A stretch of 64,000 nt of DNA, taken from Isoetes taiwanensis. Lineage: Eukaryota > Streptophyta > Lycopodiopsida > Isoetales > Isoetaceae. Shown here piece by piece: positions 32,778 to 44,340 of the stretch. A program made the translations under genes and the position numbers. The DNA lies in contig JAJEKV010000124.1 of the NCBI GenBank assembly GCA_021234155.1, positions 184,001-248,000 on the forward strand, written 5' to 3'. How positions within the stretch are numbered: the first letter of the stretch is position 1; each line of letters opens with the position of its first letter. The notes under the pieces are model-generated. The model saw only the letters and a program-made list of their open reading frames with translations. It was not told the DNA's origin and made no database searches.

Positions 32778-34430
32778 ATTATGGAAGGAGTAACAGTGGA
32801 GGAATTTGTGGAAATGCACGGATTTTTTGATGAGGGGCTCATTCCCACTCTGAAAATGAAATATATAGAGAACAAAATTTCAAAGGAAGGCTGGCTATCC
32901 GTTTGGAGAGAGGAATTTAGCGGAAGCAAGAGCATAAAAATATCTTTGGTCCAGCCGCATCTAAAAGAAGAATTGAACACCTTGAAAAAAGCTTTATCAG
33001 AGTGAGGGATTGTGCAATAACGAGCTCAGAAAATAGATTGCCTATGCTTTTGCATGGGAAAATTGCAGATCTTCACAACGGAATCGTGAAAAGCACAACA
33101 TAAATTGGGCTACTGTTGGAGCTCAAGTCACAAGAATTGCAAGAAGCCAGATATAGAAAAATCAAAAAGTATTTTGGAGAAAAGGCCAAAGGGAAAATTA
33201 AAAGGGAAAAGCAGATGGCAGAAGTTATGAATCAGAACATTCTACAGAACTTGGAAGTGATCGAGAATAAATAACAAGGCTAATGAATGAAAAAGAAGCC
33301 TTTGCTTGCCAAGCTTAAAGTGTCAATGTGGCAGAAGCAAACAGTAATATTGAGAGAATAAAAAAGGAATTAGAAGTTAAGAAATCTTTGCCCTTAACTC
33401 CAGAGTTAGGAAAAGAGATTGTTGAACTTGATACAAATATTATGCTTGAGAGCTACCTTGCAAAAAAAATGGCAGGTTACAGGAAGAGCAATCCAGGTAC
33501 AGTTTTAAAAAAGGAAGAACTGCAAGGGGAAGTTCAAATGAAGGAAGCTAACTTGTCAACACTCAGATCCAATCTCAAGAATCTGGAACAATTGGAAGGT
33601 ATGAAAGTTTCACCACTTATAGTCAATGCAGTTAGTAGGAACATACCTTTCATATGCAGTTAGTAGGAACATATCTTTAGGCAATGGCACAGACAGGAAT
33701 TTAAAGTACGGACAAATATGCCTCTGACAATCATGGTCCTCGAAACAGGGCAAAAACCAATGGAGGTGAGAGCATGGGAGAGAACCATAAGGTACCTGAT
33801 TAGGGACAATGCAGGAGACCTTCAGGGGAAATTGTCTAGTATTGCAATCACCGAGTCAGCAAAGTCACACATTCTCATAGGCAGTGGATGGTTTAAAGAT
33901 GTGGCAAAATAGACCAGAGAGATGGGATTAAACCTGAACGACCTAATAAATGAAGGGCAGTGGAATGAGGAGTGGGCAGACAGAGCCACAAGAGCATGGC
34001 TGCAAAAACACACAGGACCCAAGACAATCTGGCTCATGACAGTTTTTAACCCAGAGCAGCAGGTAGGACATCAGATGTATCGGGATAACATACTGGGGAA
34101 AGCCAGAAGAGATACCTTGGCTAGGTTCAGGATTGGAAGCAAGCAAGAAAACATATCAATTTAGGAACAGGAGGACTGATCTTATAAAGATGCTGAAGCC
34201 AATGTGCAGACTGTTCCCGAAACAATAGATGAAGCACCTACAACACTTAACAATGCTTCAACTTGGGAAAGTATCATCATGACATCTACATCTGTTGCAG
34301 TTGACATTGTTGAAGAAGAAGCTCGGGCTCCAAGTCAACAAGAGGGTAATCTATATGAAGCTATACTTGCTGCTTTAAATGACAAAAATGGATCTGTCTT
34401 AATCAGGGCTCTGTTACATAAAAATTAACC
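32778..34430 (+). pseudogene. Broken coding series, coiled-coil rich, unknown
   Basis: Consecutive plus-strand blocks interrupted by stops. They are MEGVTVEEFVEMHGFFDEGL with KEGWLSVWREEF (32.78-33.0 kb); a charged helical stretch (KYFGEKAKGKIKREKQMAEV, about 33.17-33.24 kb); NSNIERIKKELEVKKSLPLT through EANLSTLRSNLKNLEQLEG (33.34-33.6 kb, likely coiled coil); and KPMEVRAWERTIRYLIRD, WADRATRAWLQKHTGPK and GKARRDTLARFRIGSKQEN (33.75-34.16 kb). The last string faintly resembles the region before the zinc knuckle of the LINEs here, but the match is too weak to assign. I do not know the family. Steady coding-like content over 1.6 kb argues for a decayed gene. Confidence 0.4.
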
Positions 34431-34697
34431 ACCCTTGATTCCATGCAGGGTCAATTGAAGATAAATCTATTCTAGTGAAAGGAAGTATTGTAGCCATTAG
34501 AAGGTTGATCTTTTGAATGTTATTACTTATCCTTTAAATTGCTTTGCATCAGTTGTTTGAATCTGTTGTGTTGTAATGTAGATCTGCACGAAAGCTGAAA
34601 AAAATGTGATAATGAAATAAAGAATTTTGAAATCATCCATAAAGGCAAGAAAAGAAGTGCACAATCAAAATTAAAGCGCAATACTTCTGATATTGCA

Positions 34698-35500
34698 ATG
34701 GTTGCACCAACAACAAAAAATATAGTTGAGCCAAAAATAGTTGAGCCAACAACAGTTGCACCAATAGTTGAGCCAACAATAGTTGCACCAATTGTTGAGC
34801 CAACAAGTGTAGTTCTGCAAAATACAGTTGAACCAACTATAGTTCATACATCAAGTATTGCGCATTGTATTGAGATATATGAGACAAGTGAAGCAGCACA
34901 TAACAGAGAAGATATTGTGAGTAGAAAGCTATTAATTCTGGACCACAATGGTGTGCTGGTAAAAACATATACAAAGTCTGAGAAAATTGAAGTGCACAAC
35001 AAAAAGATTGTTTTACTCAGGCCTGATGTTAAGAAATTCTTAAATAAGGTAAGTTTTCACTTTGACTTGGCTATATAGTCCTCTATGACTACCTTCAATA
35101 TAAAGGAAGTGTTAGAAAACTTGTGTCCATCCCTTATGCACAGGTTTATTTTTATATAGGGACAAGAGTTTTGCGACACTATACCTTTCACATTTCCTGG
35201 CCATGCTAACAAACTAGTGTTCATGAAACCTTTGGAAAAGGTATACTCCCAGTTTCTTCAATATACAAGCAGATGTATTTTGGTGGACGATTCAGTTTAT
35301 AAGGCATTCTTGTTTCCAACTTATACAACTGTAATTGTAGGAAGTATGAGGCTACAAGAATTTAATTCGGGTGAAAGCATATTGCATGATGTCATATTTT
35401 CAATCTTGTGAACTATATGGATTTATTGAAGAGAGCACAATTTGTGGAGTTCTTTGATGTGCACGTTGTAGGTATCATGGAGAAGTTGGAAGCATCAAAG
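34698..35500 (+). pseudogene. FCP1/HAD-like phosphatase domain fragment
   Basis: Begins with an imperfect repeat of VEPT and VAPI units (IVEPTIVAPIVEPT). KLLILDHNGVLV and KKIVLLRPDVKKFLNKV follow (about 34.92-35.05 kb), matching the start of plant FCP1/NLI-interacting-factor HAD domains (consensus LLVLDLNGxLV...RPF..FL). After an intron-like gap, FMKPLEKVYSQF, CILVDDSVYKAFLFPTYTTV and LRLQEF-like text (35.2-35.41 kb) match the later DDSPYKA.. block. The middle of the domain (SSR..WDQ) is absent. The first catalytic Asp pair reads LDHNG rather than LDxDG/T; plant relatives with LDLNG are known. It is probably degenerate. Confidence 0.55.
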
Positions 35501-35825
35501 TTAATAGTTCCTTTTCCTTTGATGTTTATATTACTCTACATATGTAAAATGGTTAGCTGATCAATCATATGACTTGTCCATCAAAAACTCTGCTTTGCAG
35601 AACCTGAAACAACTTGTCAAAGTTTAGTATTTTAGTATTCATGTAGGCTGGCCAATTTTGGTGTTCATATAGGCTGGCCAAATTTGTATATATACTTCTT
35701 AATATATATTTTGGATCACTCTGGATGTACTTTTTCATCTATAAATATTCAAAAAACATTTTTGCACAATTTTTGTATGATTTAAATGTGTGATATAATG
35801 TTTATATGTTCTTAAACAACTATTC

Positions 35826-37029
35826 CTAACTTGCAGGCATGCCGCTCATTATCTGCTGGCATGTCTGCTCATCCATACTATACGTATTGTCTTTCACCGA
35901 AGTCATATCAAATTTGCCAAGCCTAACAAGGTGGCTATACACTGTAGCCATTGGCTTGTCATGAAGAAGTTGAAAACTTAATCCTCTTTCCAATTGTTTG
36001 TAGTAGTATCCAGATAGTATGACTTCACCAATTCCAAAAACATTGCCCCAACCATCTTCATAATCATCTAGTAATGTGTTCTTTAGCTCAATGCATTTCA
36101 AGACATAAAAGTCTACACCCTCCTCATTGTCTTCTTCTGCATTTACTGCAAAGTTATCCCCTACTTATATGTTGGAACTGATTAGTTCATGGCCAGCGGC
36201 ATCTTCACTATTTGTCTCCTCATCTTCAGACTCAACATCATTTTCAGGATTTTCCTGCAGCTGGGGATTCTTTGGAACCAACTCACTTATCTCCCAACCT
36301 CTTAGACGAGATTTAGTGCTGCAGGAGTCCCACTTTCTTTGCTACAAGACATGAAAAAGCATGACAAAGGTCTATGTGCAAGTTTCATAGCATTTTCTCT
36401 GTCACAGAGCCTGATGCAATGAATTTCAGTTGTGTGTTTTAGAGTTTGAGCATCATACCTTTCTAATCTATCTATGCTTTGAGGAACAATTTTTTAAAAG
36501 AACCTGCAGGCAACAACAGGAAGTGGTACACCGTGTTGTAAGTTCTTAAGTGTTGTAAGTGTTATACATATATATAACTATTGCTTTCAAGAATAAAAGC
36601 AATGAATAAGAAATTTTACAATTGTACAAAAACAGAATTCAATATGTAATCACCAACCGTATATCAATAGCATGCAAAATAACTTCTGAAATGTTCATGT
36701 GTAAATGCTTCAAGTGCTTAAACCACTCATCTGTGTATATCAGAGTCAGATGAGCTGTTGGTGAAGTGCTCATTTAGAAATCGAACCACATCTCCAGCAC
36801 ACTTTACCACTACTCCTTGACCATCATGCTCACCTTTTCCATGTGAGCTGCCAAATTTTTTTTTTTTAAATCTCCTTCCCATAGTCTTTGTACCACCTAC
36901 CCAAGAAATAGAATGGTCTTGAAGACTTAAATCGAGACGGACAACCATCTGACCATATAGGATGCTACTGAGGATAAATCCCAAGGCCTCAGATGGGAAA
37001 TGATAGTACAAGGATAGGGAATGAATCAA
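35826..37029 (-). pseudogene. TE-related gene fragments (GHGKGEHDG family)
   Basis: Two minus-strand coding blocks. The upstream one (about 36840-36727) reads FGSSHGKGEHDGQGVVVK and AGDVVRFLNEHF. The downstream one (about 36350-35826) reads RLRGWEISELVPKNPQLQEN, an acidic linker (ENDVESEDEETNSEDA), NFAVNAEEDNEEGVDFYVLK, GWGNVFGIGEVILSGYYYKQ and HLVRLGKFDM. I recall this combination from multi-copy, probably transposon-derived, genes in plant genomes but cannot name the family. A stop (SNI-stop-VGDNF) and the gap between blocks show decay, although part of the gap may be intronic. Confidence 0.45.
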
Positions 37030-37770
37030 ATAAGCATTGCTAAAAAAGTAAGAATTCTAGGAATCTGGACTTCACAAGAGATTCTGAGAAAATAGGATCC
37101 CAATTCATGCTTAGAAACAACAGACAATTGCTATTCATGTACATTACACAGAACTATAGGCTGACATCTATTTCCATATCATCTTGGAAATATATCACAT
37201 CAGCTCCCATCATTAGAAGTAGAAAGACAAGGACATCAGAGGAAAAATAGATTTGCATTTTCTATCTAGCTACCATGGTTTTCCATAATGTGAGCAAATT
37301 AAAGGTATTTGTGAGAAGCATCTGCTAAATCTTGATATATCTTCTCTGTTGTAGAATGTTCCCCTTAGTAGTTTATAGACATCATGACCAAAGGGTACAA
37401 AGGAGCATGGACTAGTCATTTTCTTTCCTTGTTGCATGCAATGTTAGGTAATCTATATATATTATATCACATATCATTATATTGTCACTGGATGTTAAAT
37501 GTTATCTAAATTCTATAACTCTTAAGGTCAAACCTTACAAGCAATCACCAAGAAGCCCAAACTGCATCGAGCTGGCATCACGCTCCTACAGTCCTCCGAT
37601 ACGCATAATTTCCATTTTAAATGTCAAATGTTAATTAATGTGAATCAAAGTTACGATTGGCAAGTCCAATGGGCTAATCTTAAGCAATAGTATGGCTTAA
37701 AATTATGGGGACCATCTGATGCATGCATGACCAATTTCGGTGGCATCTGTTCCTCTGAATTCATTGCCTT
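37030..37770. other. Intergenic, no gene seen
   Basis: AT-rich sequence with no recognised coding or repeat structure. Confidence 0.4.
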
Positions 37771-37774
37771 CTTT

Positions 37775-37917
37775 GGTCTGCGTGGACACTAAAAAAATCT
37801 ATTCTATTCTATTCTATTCTATTCTATTCTATTCTATTCTATTCTATTCTATTCTATTCTCTATTCTATTCTATTCTATTCTATTCTATTCTATTCTATT
37901 CTATTCTATTCTATTCT
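37775..37917 (+). mobile_element. LINE 3' stub with (TATTC)n tail (copy D)
   Basis: About 25 bp matching the family 3' terminus (TTGGTCTGCGTGGACACTAAAAAAATC) are followed by about 23 copies of TATTC with one interruption near 37860. Upstream sequence does not match the LINE, so this is an extremely truncated insertion, or a microsatellite that captured a LINE end. Ile/Leu/Phe/Tyr repeats translated here are not a gene. Confidence 0.65.
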
Positions 37918-38164
37918 TTGCGATGGCCACCATGGTTCTATCATAGAGTCCAAAGGAAAGAAGACCTGATCAAAAATCCAGATGTCATTGAGTGTGCACT
38001 TCCTCAGAGAAATAATAAAACAGAGTTCTCAAAACTCTTGTTACTTCTGCGTATAATCTGCCTAGAACTTCAAGGATGTTACTCCCCAATTTCGAATCGC
38101 AATCAAGCGTCCTCTTCCATTGCGGCAGTAAAGTATAATGGGAGCTGCATATAATTGGTGCCAA

Positions 38165-38435
38165 CTATGGGCATAGTTACACATAGTGGGTGAAGAAGAT
38201 TAACACTATGGCTTGAAAATGGGTGACGTTCTCACATTTGAAGTTTTAGGAGGTTGCACATGGAGGTAACAAGACTTTCTAGAACTCTATATTGTGATCG
38301 ACAAACGTTAGCAAACAACTAAGCTTGCACTTCCGAGAGTGGTAATCAATCAGAGTGCTTGAAAGCCCAATCATGGCATCTTTAGAAGGATTAATATTTT
38401 TGTCAGCGAGTCCTTGAAATCCCAATCATGGCATC
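38165..38435. other. LINE flank with short duplication
   Basis: CCCAATCATGGCATCTTTAGAA occurs twice (about 38367 and 38420), separated by GGATTAATATTTTTGTCAGC. The latter string recurs at the 5' side of the LINE (41903-41923). Confidence 0.6.
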
Positions 38436-38642
38436 TTTAGAATAGAATAGAATAGAATAGAATTGTTTTTATCGTCCACGGAGACCAATCGGCCTATGGG
38501 ACCCAATACAAAAAAGCGCAGCCAGATCACATTCTTGCCGGATTAAAAACCCCGCCAAGGGTTTTTTCGAGGGAAAACCGTGGCAACAATAAGACTGCCG
38601 ACGACATCAATTAAATGGTTGGCCGGGGCATATCCGAGCCCC

Positions 38643-38924
38643 TCAAGGCCGCACTTCCTGAATGTATGATCCGAGTGAGCGCACCGAAGTCGTGCCTAGT
38701 ATCATGTGTAGCGGCTCATCAGGTCTAATGAACTGAGCATAGCGTGTCCGAATCCGATCATATCTTTGGGCAGCTCGGAAAGTGTGACACTCATCCTCAA
38801 CAGCCCCCGCCCGGCAAAGACCGACAAACCCTATCCCGATGTGGCTCCCCAATCCATCGACTGCCTCAATCCGGAGATGGTGGGAACTGTCTTGAATGGA
38901 GGCGATATGCTGCGCTTTTTTCAT
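38643..38924 (-). pseudogene. LINE C-terminal zinc-knuckle region
   Basis: Reads SSHHLRIEAVDGLGSHIGIG...LCRAGAVEDECHTFRAAQRYDRIRTRYAQF, where the second half of the Cys/His knuckle is still partly present. It matches copy B (CQCCQMGVIEDESH). The first Cys pair and the last Cys are mutated. Confidence 0.7.
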
Positions 38925-39222
38925 GGGCGGATGTGAACGTGGTAGCGCCAGGCCTCGCTTCTAATGTGGGATTTATGTGTCGCTTGTAATGTGTTTGTTT
39001 TGACTTGCTCCGAGCCCCTCGAATCCCAAAGCTTGTTGGAGAAACAAGCATCAAGGTAACATCTCGGTACTGTCACGATGACCCCTCTGTTTCTACCCGG
39101 ATGCACATGTGCTCTGGACATTCCATCTAGTTAGCCACTTGCTCTCTTTTATCCTTCCAACAATTATTGAGTCGTTGTGGTCCCATTGCCACCGTGATAA
39201 GCCAAGTCGCGGTAGACGATCA

Positions 39223-40287
39223 TCATCCATATTTACCACCTTTCGAAATAGACGATGTGTCTATCAAGGGGCCGCTCGGCGAAGTGGCGAGGAAACCTGT
39301 CTCCTGCAACAAAATTTGATATGGGACCGTGGATTTCACTCCGAGTGCCCGTGCTAAGAAGGCCTTCTGCACCTGTTCTAAGTCGCTCCAAGTAGCAAGG
39401 GATACCACTTGGCCCCAGACTTCAACTTCGTACAAAAGAACGGGCTCTACCAATACCCTGAACAGATGTGCCTGATGCTCCCAATCATATAGTTCTGCTC
39501 TGTGGTTATTGTTCTGCATTGCATAGAGTGCTTTCCAGCCTGCTGCTACACGCAATCTTATGGAAGTGTCCCAGCATAGTGTAGAAGGAAACTCCACTCC
39601 CAGATACTTGTAGGTGGGCGTCACCTCCACTTGTTGCCCTCGATAAGTGAATGAAAGGGGCTTTGGATGGCGCGAGGATGAGATTAGGACCACCTTGGTC
39701 TTGGCCAGATTGACGTTTATGTCTGTGGCCTGGCAGAATGTATCCAGAGCATCTAAGTGAGACTGCATATCCTCTGGAGTGTGAGCTAAGAGGTCAACAT
39801 CGTCTGCATAGATGAGTTGTCTGATGACCTGATGCAAAAGTTGGGTCCCGCCACCCCCATTGTCCATGAGCCAGTGTTCCAACTGGTCAATGTACAGACC
39901 AAACAATTTTGGGGAAAGAGGACATCCCCTGGCGGACCCCAATATTTACTAGTGAATGGTTGTCCCGTCATCCGCATTCGCCCTGTACAACTCTCGCATA
40001 AACCTCAGATATCTTGCATTTGCATATCCACGGAACCTCTAGTTGCCGCAATCTTTCCCATAACGTTTCCCCGGCACGGTGTCAAAAGCCTTTGCAAAGT
40101 CAACAAAGCAACAATACAGTCCCGTAGGACGGTTTACGCTATCCTCTACCAAAGTCCTCAATGTGAAGATATGATCAATGGTTGAATGCCGAGGTCCGAA
40201 CCACGCTTTGTGTGAGAGCTCGCGCACTGTTATACGCCCACCGGTCAACTGTTGCTCAATAATGCCGCCTAGCGGTTTGGCAAACAA
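39223..40287 (-). pseudogene. LINE reverse transcriptase
   Basis: Two frames make up the RT. The upstream one (40287-40039) has RELSHKAWFGPRHSTIDHI and CCFVDFAKAFDTVPG (catalytic Asp motif A). The downstream one (39942-39223) has GSARGCPLSPKLFGLYIDQL, LIYADDVDLLAHT (catalytic YADD at 39810-39799), VNLAKTKVVLISSS and YKYLGVEFPS. The break between them lies near 40.0 kb. It copies LINE RNA at a nicked target site. All catalytic Asp residues remain but the frame does not. Confidence 0.85.
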
Positions 40288-41330
40288 CCGAACCCGACCA
40301 TGATTGTCCCAGAATTGGTTGGACTATGTGGATCTCCCCGTCTTGTAAATGGGGACAACTCGCTTGTGGTCCACTCTTTGGGGAATCCTTCTGTGGCGCT
40401 CTGAACATAGCGGTTAGGACTGGGTACCATAGGCTCCCCGCCCACTTGAGCAACTCGCCGCATACCATCCAGTCTCCGTTGCTTTCCCATTGGCCAAACG
40501 CCGCACCACGGGTAACATCATCCTCTCGTGATTTCTAATGTCGGACCATTACGTGGGGTATGAGTGCTCGTGTCCCTTGAGGATCATAGAGTTGTTGCGT
40601 ATTGTTCCCCACCGCTCATTAGTGATGTTTCCCGTAGGTCGGGCTGGCTTTTCGAAGAACCTTTGCGCCAAAAGATTTCCCTTTGATGACGTTCAATGTA
40701 CCGAGATTTCTTTGCCTTTAAGAAAGCACGATCTTGTGGGTGGCATGTGGGCGCATTGCGATCTCGTGATCCGCGAGCCGGCATTTGTATTCCTTACACT
40801 CGAATCAAACCACCGACATTACGGGAATGTTGCGATCCCCGGTGATACCTCTCGGCATGCTATCCCAAAACATCTTTTTCTCGCAATGCATTCAAGGAGC
40901 TCAATCACCGACCCGCTTGTGCTCTAGCGTGGGGGCTGCAAAATTCTGAAAGGTCATCTATGAGCATATCGGCATAATCCTTTGCTCGCTCATAATCCAA
41001 TCGCAAGCGAGGTATACAAGGAGCTGCCGTAGAAGGGGTTCTAGCAGCCTGCCAAGCCAACTGCAGGTAGAGTGGAAGGTGATCTTAGTCTGTCTCCTCA
41101 TCCCTACTGTCTGTGCCTACCCAAAAGTGGTTGATCAAATGTACATCCCCTTTCGGCAAGAATCTAATAGATAGTCCACCACACTAGATCCTCCACCCTG
41201 ATTCTCTTGTCTGCAGGTGCACTTACAGGAGGAAGGCCACTGTGCCAGGCCATTACAAATTACCAAGTCAAAGACACCACATAGTAGAAGCAACGCGCCG
41301 CGCCAAAGCGCGTGACGACTATCATCGATC

Positions 41331-41744
41331 TTAGGCTGCCAAAGCCGCCTCCGTGGGGCGCAGTTGTAACACATCCTGAGCCAAAGGATCAAGTCTCATG
41401 GGCTGCTCTACTCCTGTCCGTGCATTGAAGTCCCCAAGGAGTACCACACTACCCAACTGTCTATGTTGCTGTATGTCATCATATAGATCGACATATGGAG
41501 ATAGCCTGTCCACATCTGAGTGGGCATGGTAAAAGTTGCTTTCTGCATGTGGAAAGTAGCAAGCCGCCAAGAAGAGAGGGTTGCCACTACAATTCTGCAC
41601 CCGCACCCACAAGTACCGGTTGTGTCTGTCAATCTTGTGCAGGAAGACCGATTGTGCCAAAGACTCCCGGTAATAATAGGCAACCCCTCCATGTCCCCTC
41701 TTGCCAGCCTCTATTTTACTTCTTCTCTGAGCAATGACGGTCAA
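41331..41744 (-). pseudogene. LINE AP-endonuclease domain (C-terminal half)
   Basis: GHGGVAYYYRESLAQSV, YLWVRVQN, LAACYFPHAES, VVLLGDFNARTGVEQP. The GDFNAR motif and the LAACYFP strand are typical of the apurinic-type endonuclease that nicks LINE targets. The N-terminal WN(I/V) and E motifs are missing or lie in the disrupted sequence beyond the tandem duplication at 41703-42090. Confidence 0.75.
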
Positions 41745-42093
41745 CTAATAACTAAACTGCATTGACATTGAGAGGCAAATGAAATGAAGCTTAGAAACCT
41801 CGATGCTTCTTATAAAGATTACAGAACAAGAGATCTCAAAACTCTCTTGATTATGAGCCTCGAAAAAAGCAGCCTTGTGGACTTGAGTCTTGAGTCTTGA
41901 GAAGGATTAATATTTTTGCCAGCCTCTATTTTACTTCTTCTCTGAGCAATGACGGTCAACAAGTAACTAAACGGCATTGACATTGAGAGGCAAATGAAAT
42001 GAAGCTTAGAAACCTCGATGCTTTTAAAGATTACAGAACAAGAGATCTCAAAACTCTCTTGATTATGAGCCTCGAAAAAAGCAGCCTTGTGGC
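41703..42093. repeat. Tandem duplication in LINE 5' region
   Basis: GCCAGCCTCTATTTTACTTC begins at 41703 and again at 41918 (offset 215). The match runs about 177 bp to GCAGCCTTGTGG. Between the copies lies ACTTGAGTCTTGAG plus AAGGATTAATATTTTTG, the latter shared with the LINE 3' flank at 38387-38403. Confidence 0.85.
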
Positions 42094-42193
42094 ATGCCAT
42101 GGTCCACTTGAGTCTTAGAGCTAGATAATTTATTCGTCTTTTTGTGATGTTTTTGTTTAGTGTATCTAGAATGCCACCTATAATAATCAAGTC

Positions 42194-42740
42194 AACAAAC
42201 TTATTACAAGGGGGATTTTAGATACGGCAAATAGAAACATAAAGAAAGCTCAGCATGGAACTACTAATTTGCCAATGATACAAGTCATTAATTCAAGCTA
42301 CTTAAAACTTTGCGCTTATTGCAAATTTTCCTTCAGTGACGGTAATCAAAAATTGACTAATGGTAAGGCGGCATAAGTGTTTCCTGCCTTCCAATTGGGG
42401 AAATGAGAGCGGACAGCATTAAGACAGACTAGATGCTCCATTTCAATTAATACACTTGGAAGTAGGAGTTTAACAAAGCCATTAGTATACGCTCAAAGTG
42501 AAATAATTATTCTCAAACCATCTGGCTCTAGGGCACAAACAAGTCAATTACAATAGGCATAATATTTGCCATATAGACCTGTTGTGTATACAAAAATTCA
42601 TTTGTGAAGAGATATATAACCTGCATAATTCATATCTAGGACTGTGAATGTAATCAGCACTCCAGATATCCAAAATGCTTATCCAACCTTCTTAAGGTGA
42701 CAAATACGTGACGTAGAATCTTCAAGCGTAAGGCATCGCC
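42194..42740. other. Intergenic, 3' of the Lys/Arg-rich gene
   Basis: No gene is seen. It probably includes the 3' UTR of the minus-strand gene ending at 42746. Confidence 0.45.
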
Positions 42741-42745
42741 CAAAG

Positions 42746-44221
42746 CTAGTCATAACTTGCATTCAAAAACCTCAGTAGCTCGTTCCGCTTGTTTTCTGCT
42801 TCTTTATCTTCCCTCGTTCTCTCAACCTTCAGCTGTATCTGGAGATAATAAATGCAAAACAATGAGCAAGCAAGAAAGCAAAGGCGGAAATGTCCGACGG
42901 AAGAATCAAAATATTGAATCTGTACGCCAAACATTTGACTACCAATATCAGAAAATTGATGCCAACTATGAACCCAAAATTGATGCTTCATACATTCATC
43001 AGTCTTTCTTCAAAAGAGACAGTTACAGACTCATCAAATAGTTCTTTTCTGGATAAAGGACTTTCACATGAGCTGACCACGTCTAACATAAGAAGCAAGT
43101 ATCTATTGTTATATATTCTTGTAAGAACTATTTAAAAAAAAACTGAATGAATAAATGTTTCCACAAGACTTTCAACAATTGGTGAAACCTTCTTACCTTT
43201 TTACCCGACACAACACTTCTTCTCACGCCATCGTCAGACCTTCCAAGGAACTGCAAGAAAAACAAGAACTAGGAATGAACAACTAACTCAAACAGCAATA
43301 ACAGATACTTGTAAGAAAAACATACCTTTGAAAGCCGCACTGGTCCACTACTAGCTTCCACAGACTGTATACATCTCAAGTCAATGGGCACAATACAGAT
43401 GACACAACCATCAAGTTGGCCAATGATGACATCCATTGAATATCAAAGTTGCAGACCACAGCTCCGATGTCGGAAGGGCCCAATCCATAACGGGCAACAA
43501 ATAGGTGTCAAAGCCTCATTCAACTGAATAGACTTGATAAAATGCAACACTATAAAGGACATAAACTACTCATAACGAAATGGGAGACTCCTACCTCTTT
43601 TCTTTGATGTTTATCATGTCTTCTTTTGTGAGATTTATCCTTCCGCTTTTCTTTATCCTGTATGCACATAAAATATATTAGCTGTCAAGCATGGTTTCCT
43701 TTGAGTAAATAGATTTTCACTCAACGCGGCACCTTTCTATGCAATTTATGAGGTTTATCTCTGCGTTTTCTTTTCTTCCTTTCTGAGCTATCATCTGATT
43801 CACTATCAGCATCACTTGATGTATTATCCCTGCAAAGGCAAGGCATACAGACATAATTTAAGCTTCTAATACAAAATCCAAAACATGAAGAGTTTCCTTA
43901 AATCTCAATTAACGTAAAAACTGAACTGAAAAAAGTAACAGATGCTCGAGAGCGCTCTACGTACCTGTGTTTTCGTTTAGAATGTTTGGTAGCATGTCTA
44001 GCTCCATGGGAGCCATTCCCGTTGCCGGCATCGTCGCTATGGCTACTGGAGGTACTACCACTGCTAGTACTGCTTTCAGGCTCTAGAATGGCTTTCTTCT
44101 CGTGCTTACGCTTGCGGCTAGATTTGTGATGGTGCCGATCTCTGTGAGCATGGCTATGGTGTCCATGATCTGACGCAGAAGACGAAGGAGAGGAGGAAGC
44201 CGGAGATGGAGAGGCTGCCAT
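42746..44221 (-). CDS. Intact six-exon gene, Lys/Arg/Ser-rich conserved plant protein
   Basis: Six exons with GT-AG introns join without a stop: 44221-43965, 43829-43733, 43657-43595, 43364-43326, 43250-43197 and 42838-42746. They encode 200 residues. All junctions after the first are phase 0. The N-terminus is Ser/Pro/His-rich (ASPSPASSSPSSSASDHGHH). The middle is a basic region (RKRKHEKK, KRKHRHR-like, ERKKRKRRDKPHKLHRK, DKEKRKDKSHKRRHDKH) expected to direct nuclear entry. The C-terminus (FLGRSDDGVRRSVVSGKK, then LKVERTREDKEAENKRNELL and RFLNASYD) looks like the conserved core of a small plant nuclear protein of unknown function. One donor (GTGCCG, exon 2) is weak. The start is the ATG giving MAASPSP. 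Clean phases and no stops make it the best functional gene here. Confidence 0.85.
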
Positions 44222-44340
44222 AGCCGGACACTGCAACAAAGGGGGCACTAAGAATATCAGTCGACCATAAACCTAAAAGCATAATATTGACAGCTCTAAC
44301 CTTTTTATTTTTAATCTAAGCCTCTTTTTTTTTTGGCCCG

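Larger units (their letters stand above)
38436..42140 (-). mobile_element. Non-L1 LINE, near full domain set (copy C)
   Basis: Minus-strand LINE with an AP-type endonuclease (41744-41331), reverse transcriptase (about 40290-39220), C-terminal zinc knuckle (38924-38643) and the family 3' UTR (38600-38460). It ends in five TATTC units. The domains lie in several frames with many stops, so it is inactive. It is a relative of copy B, sharing the YADDVDLL, NLAKTKVVxISSS and YKYLGVEFPST strings. This is the most complete representative of the family in the window and suggests a single ORF2-like polyprotein. Confidence 0.85.

Noticed and set aside
33718-34164. Third LINE C-terminal region (ARRDTLARFRIGS)
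   Set aside because: Only a weak resemblance to the pre-zinc-knuckle string, with no RT or Cys/His knuckle nearby.
37740-37946. Repeated Ile-Leu-Phe-Tyr-Ser open frame
   Set aside because: Translation of (TATTC)n next to a LINE 3' end.
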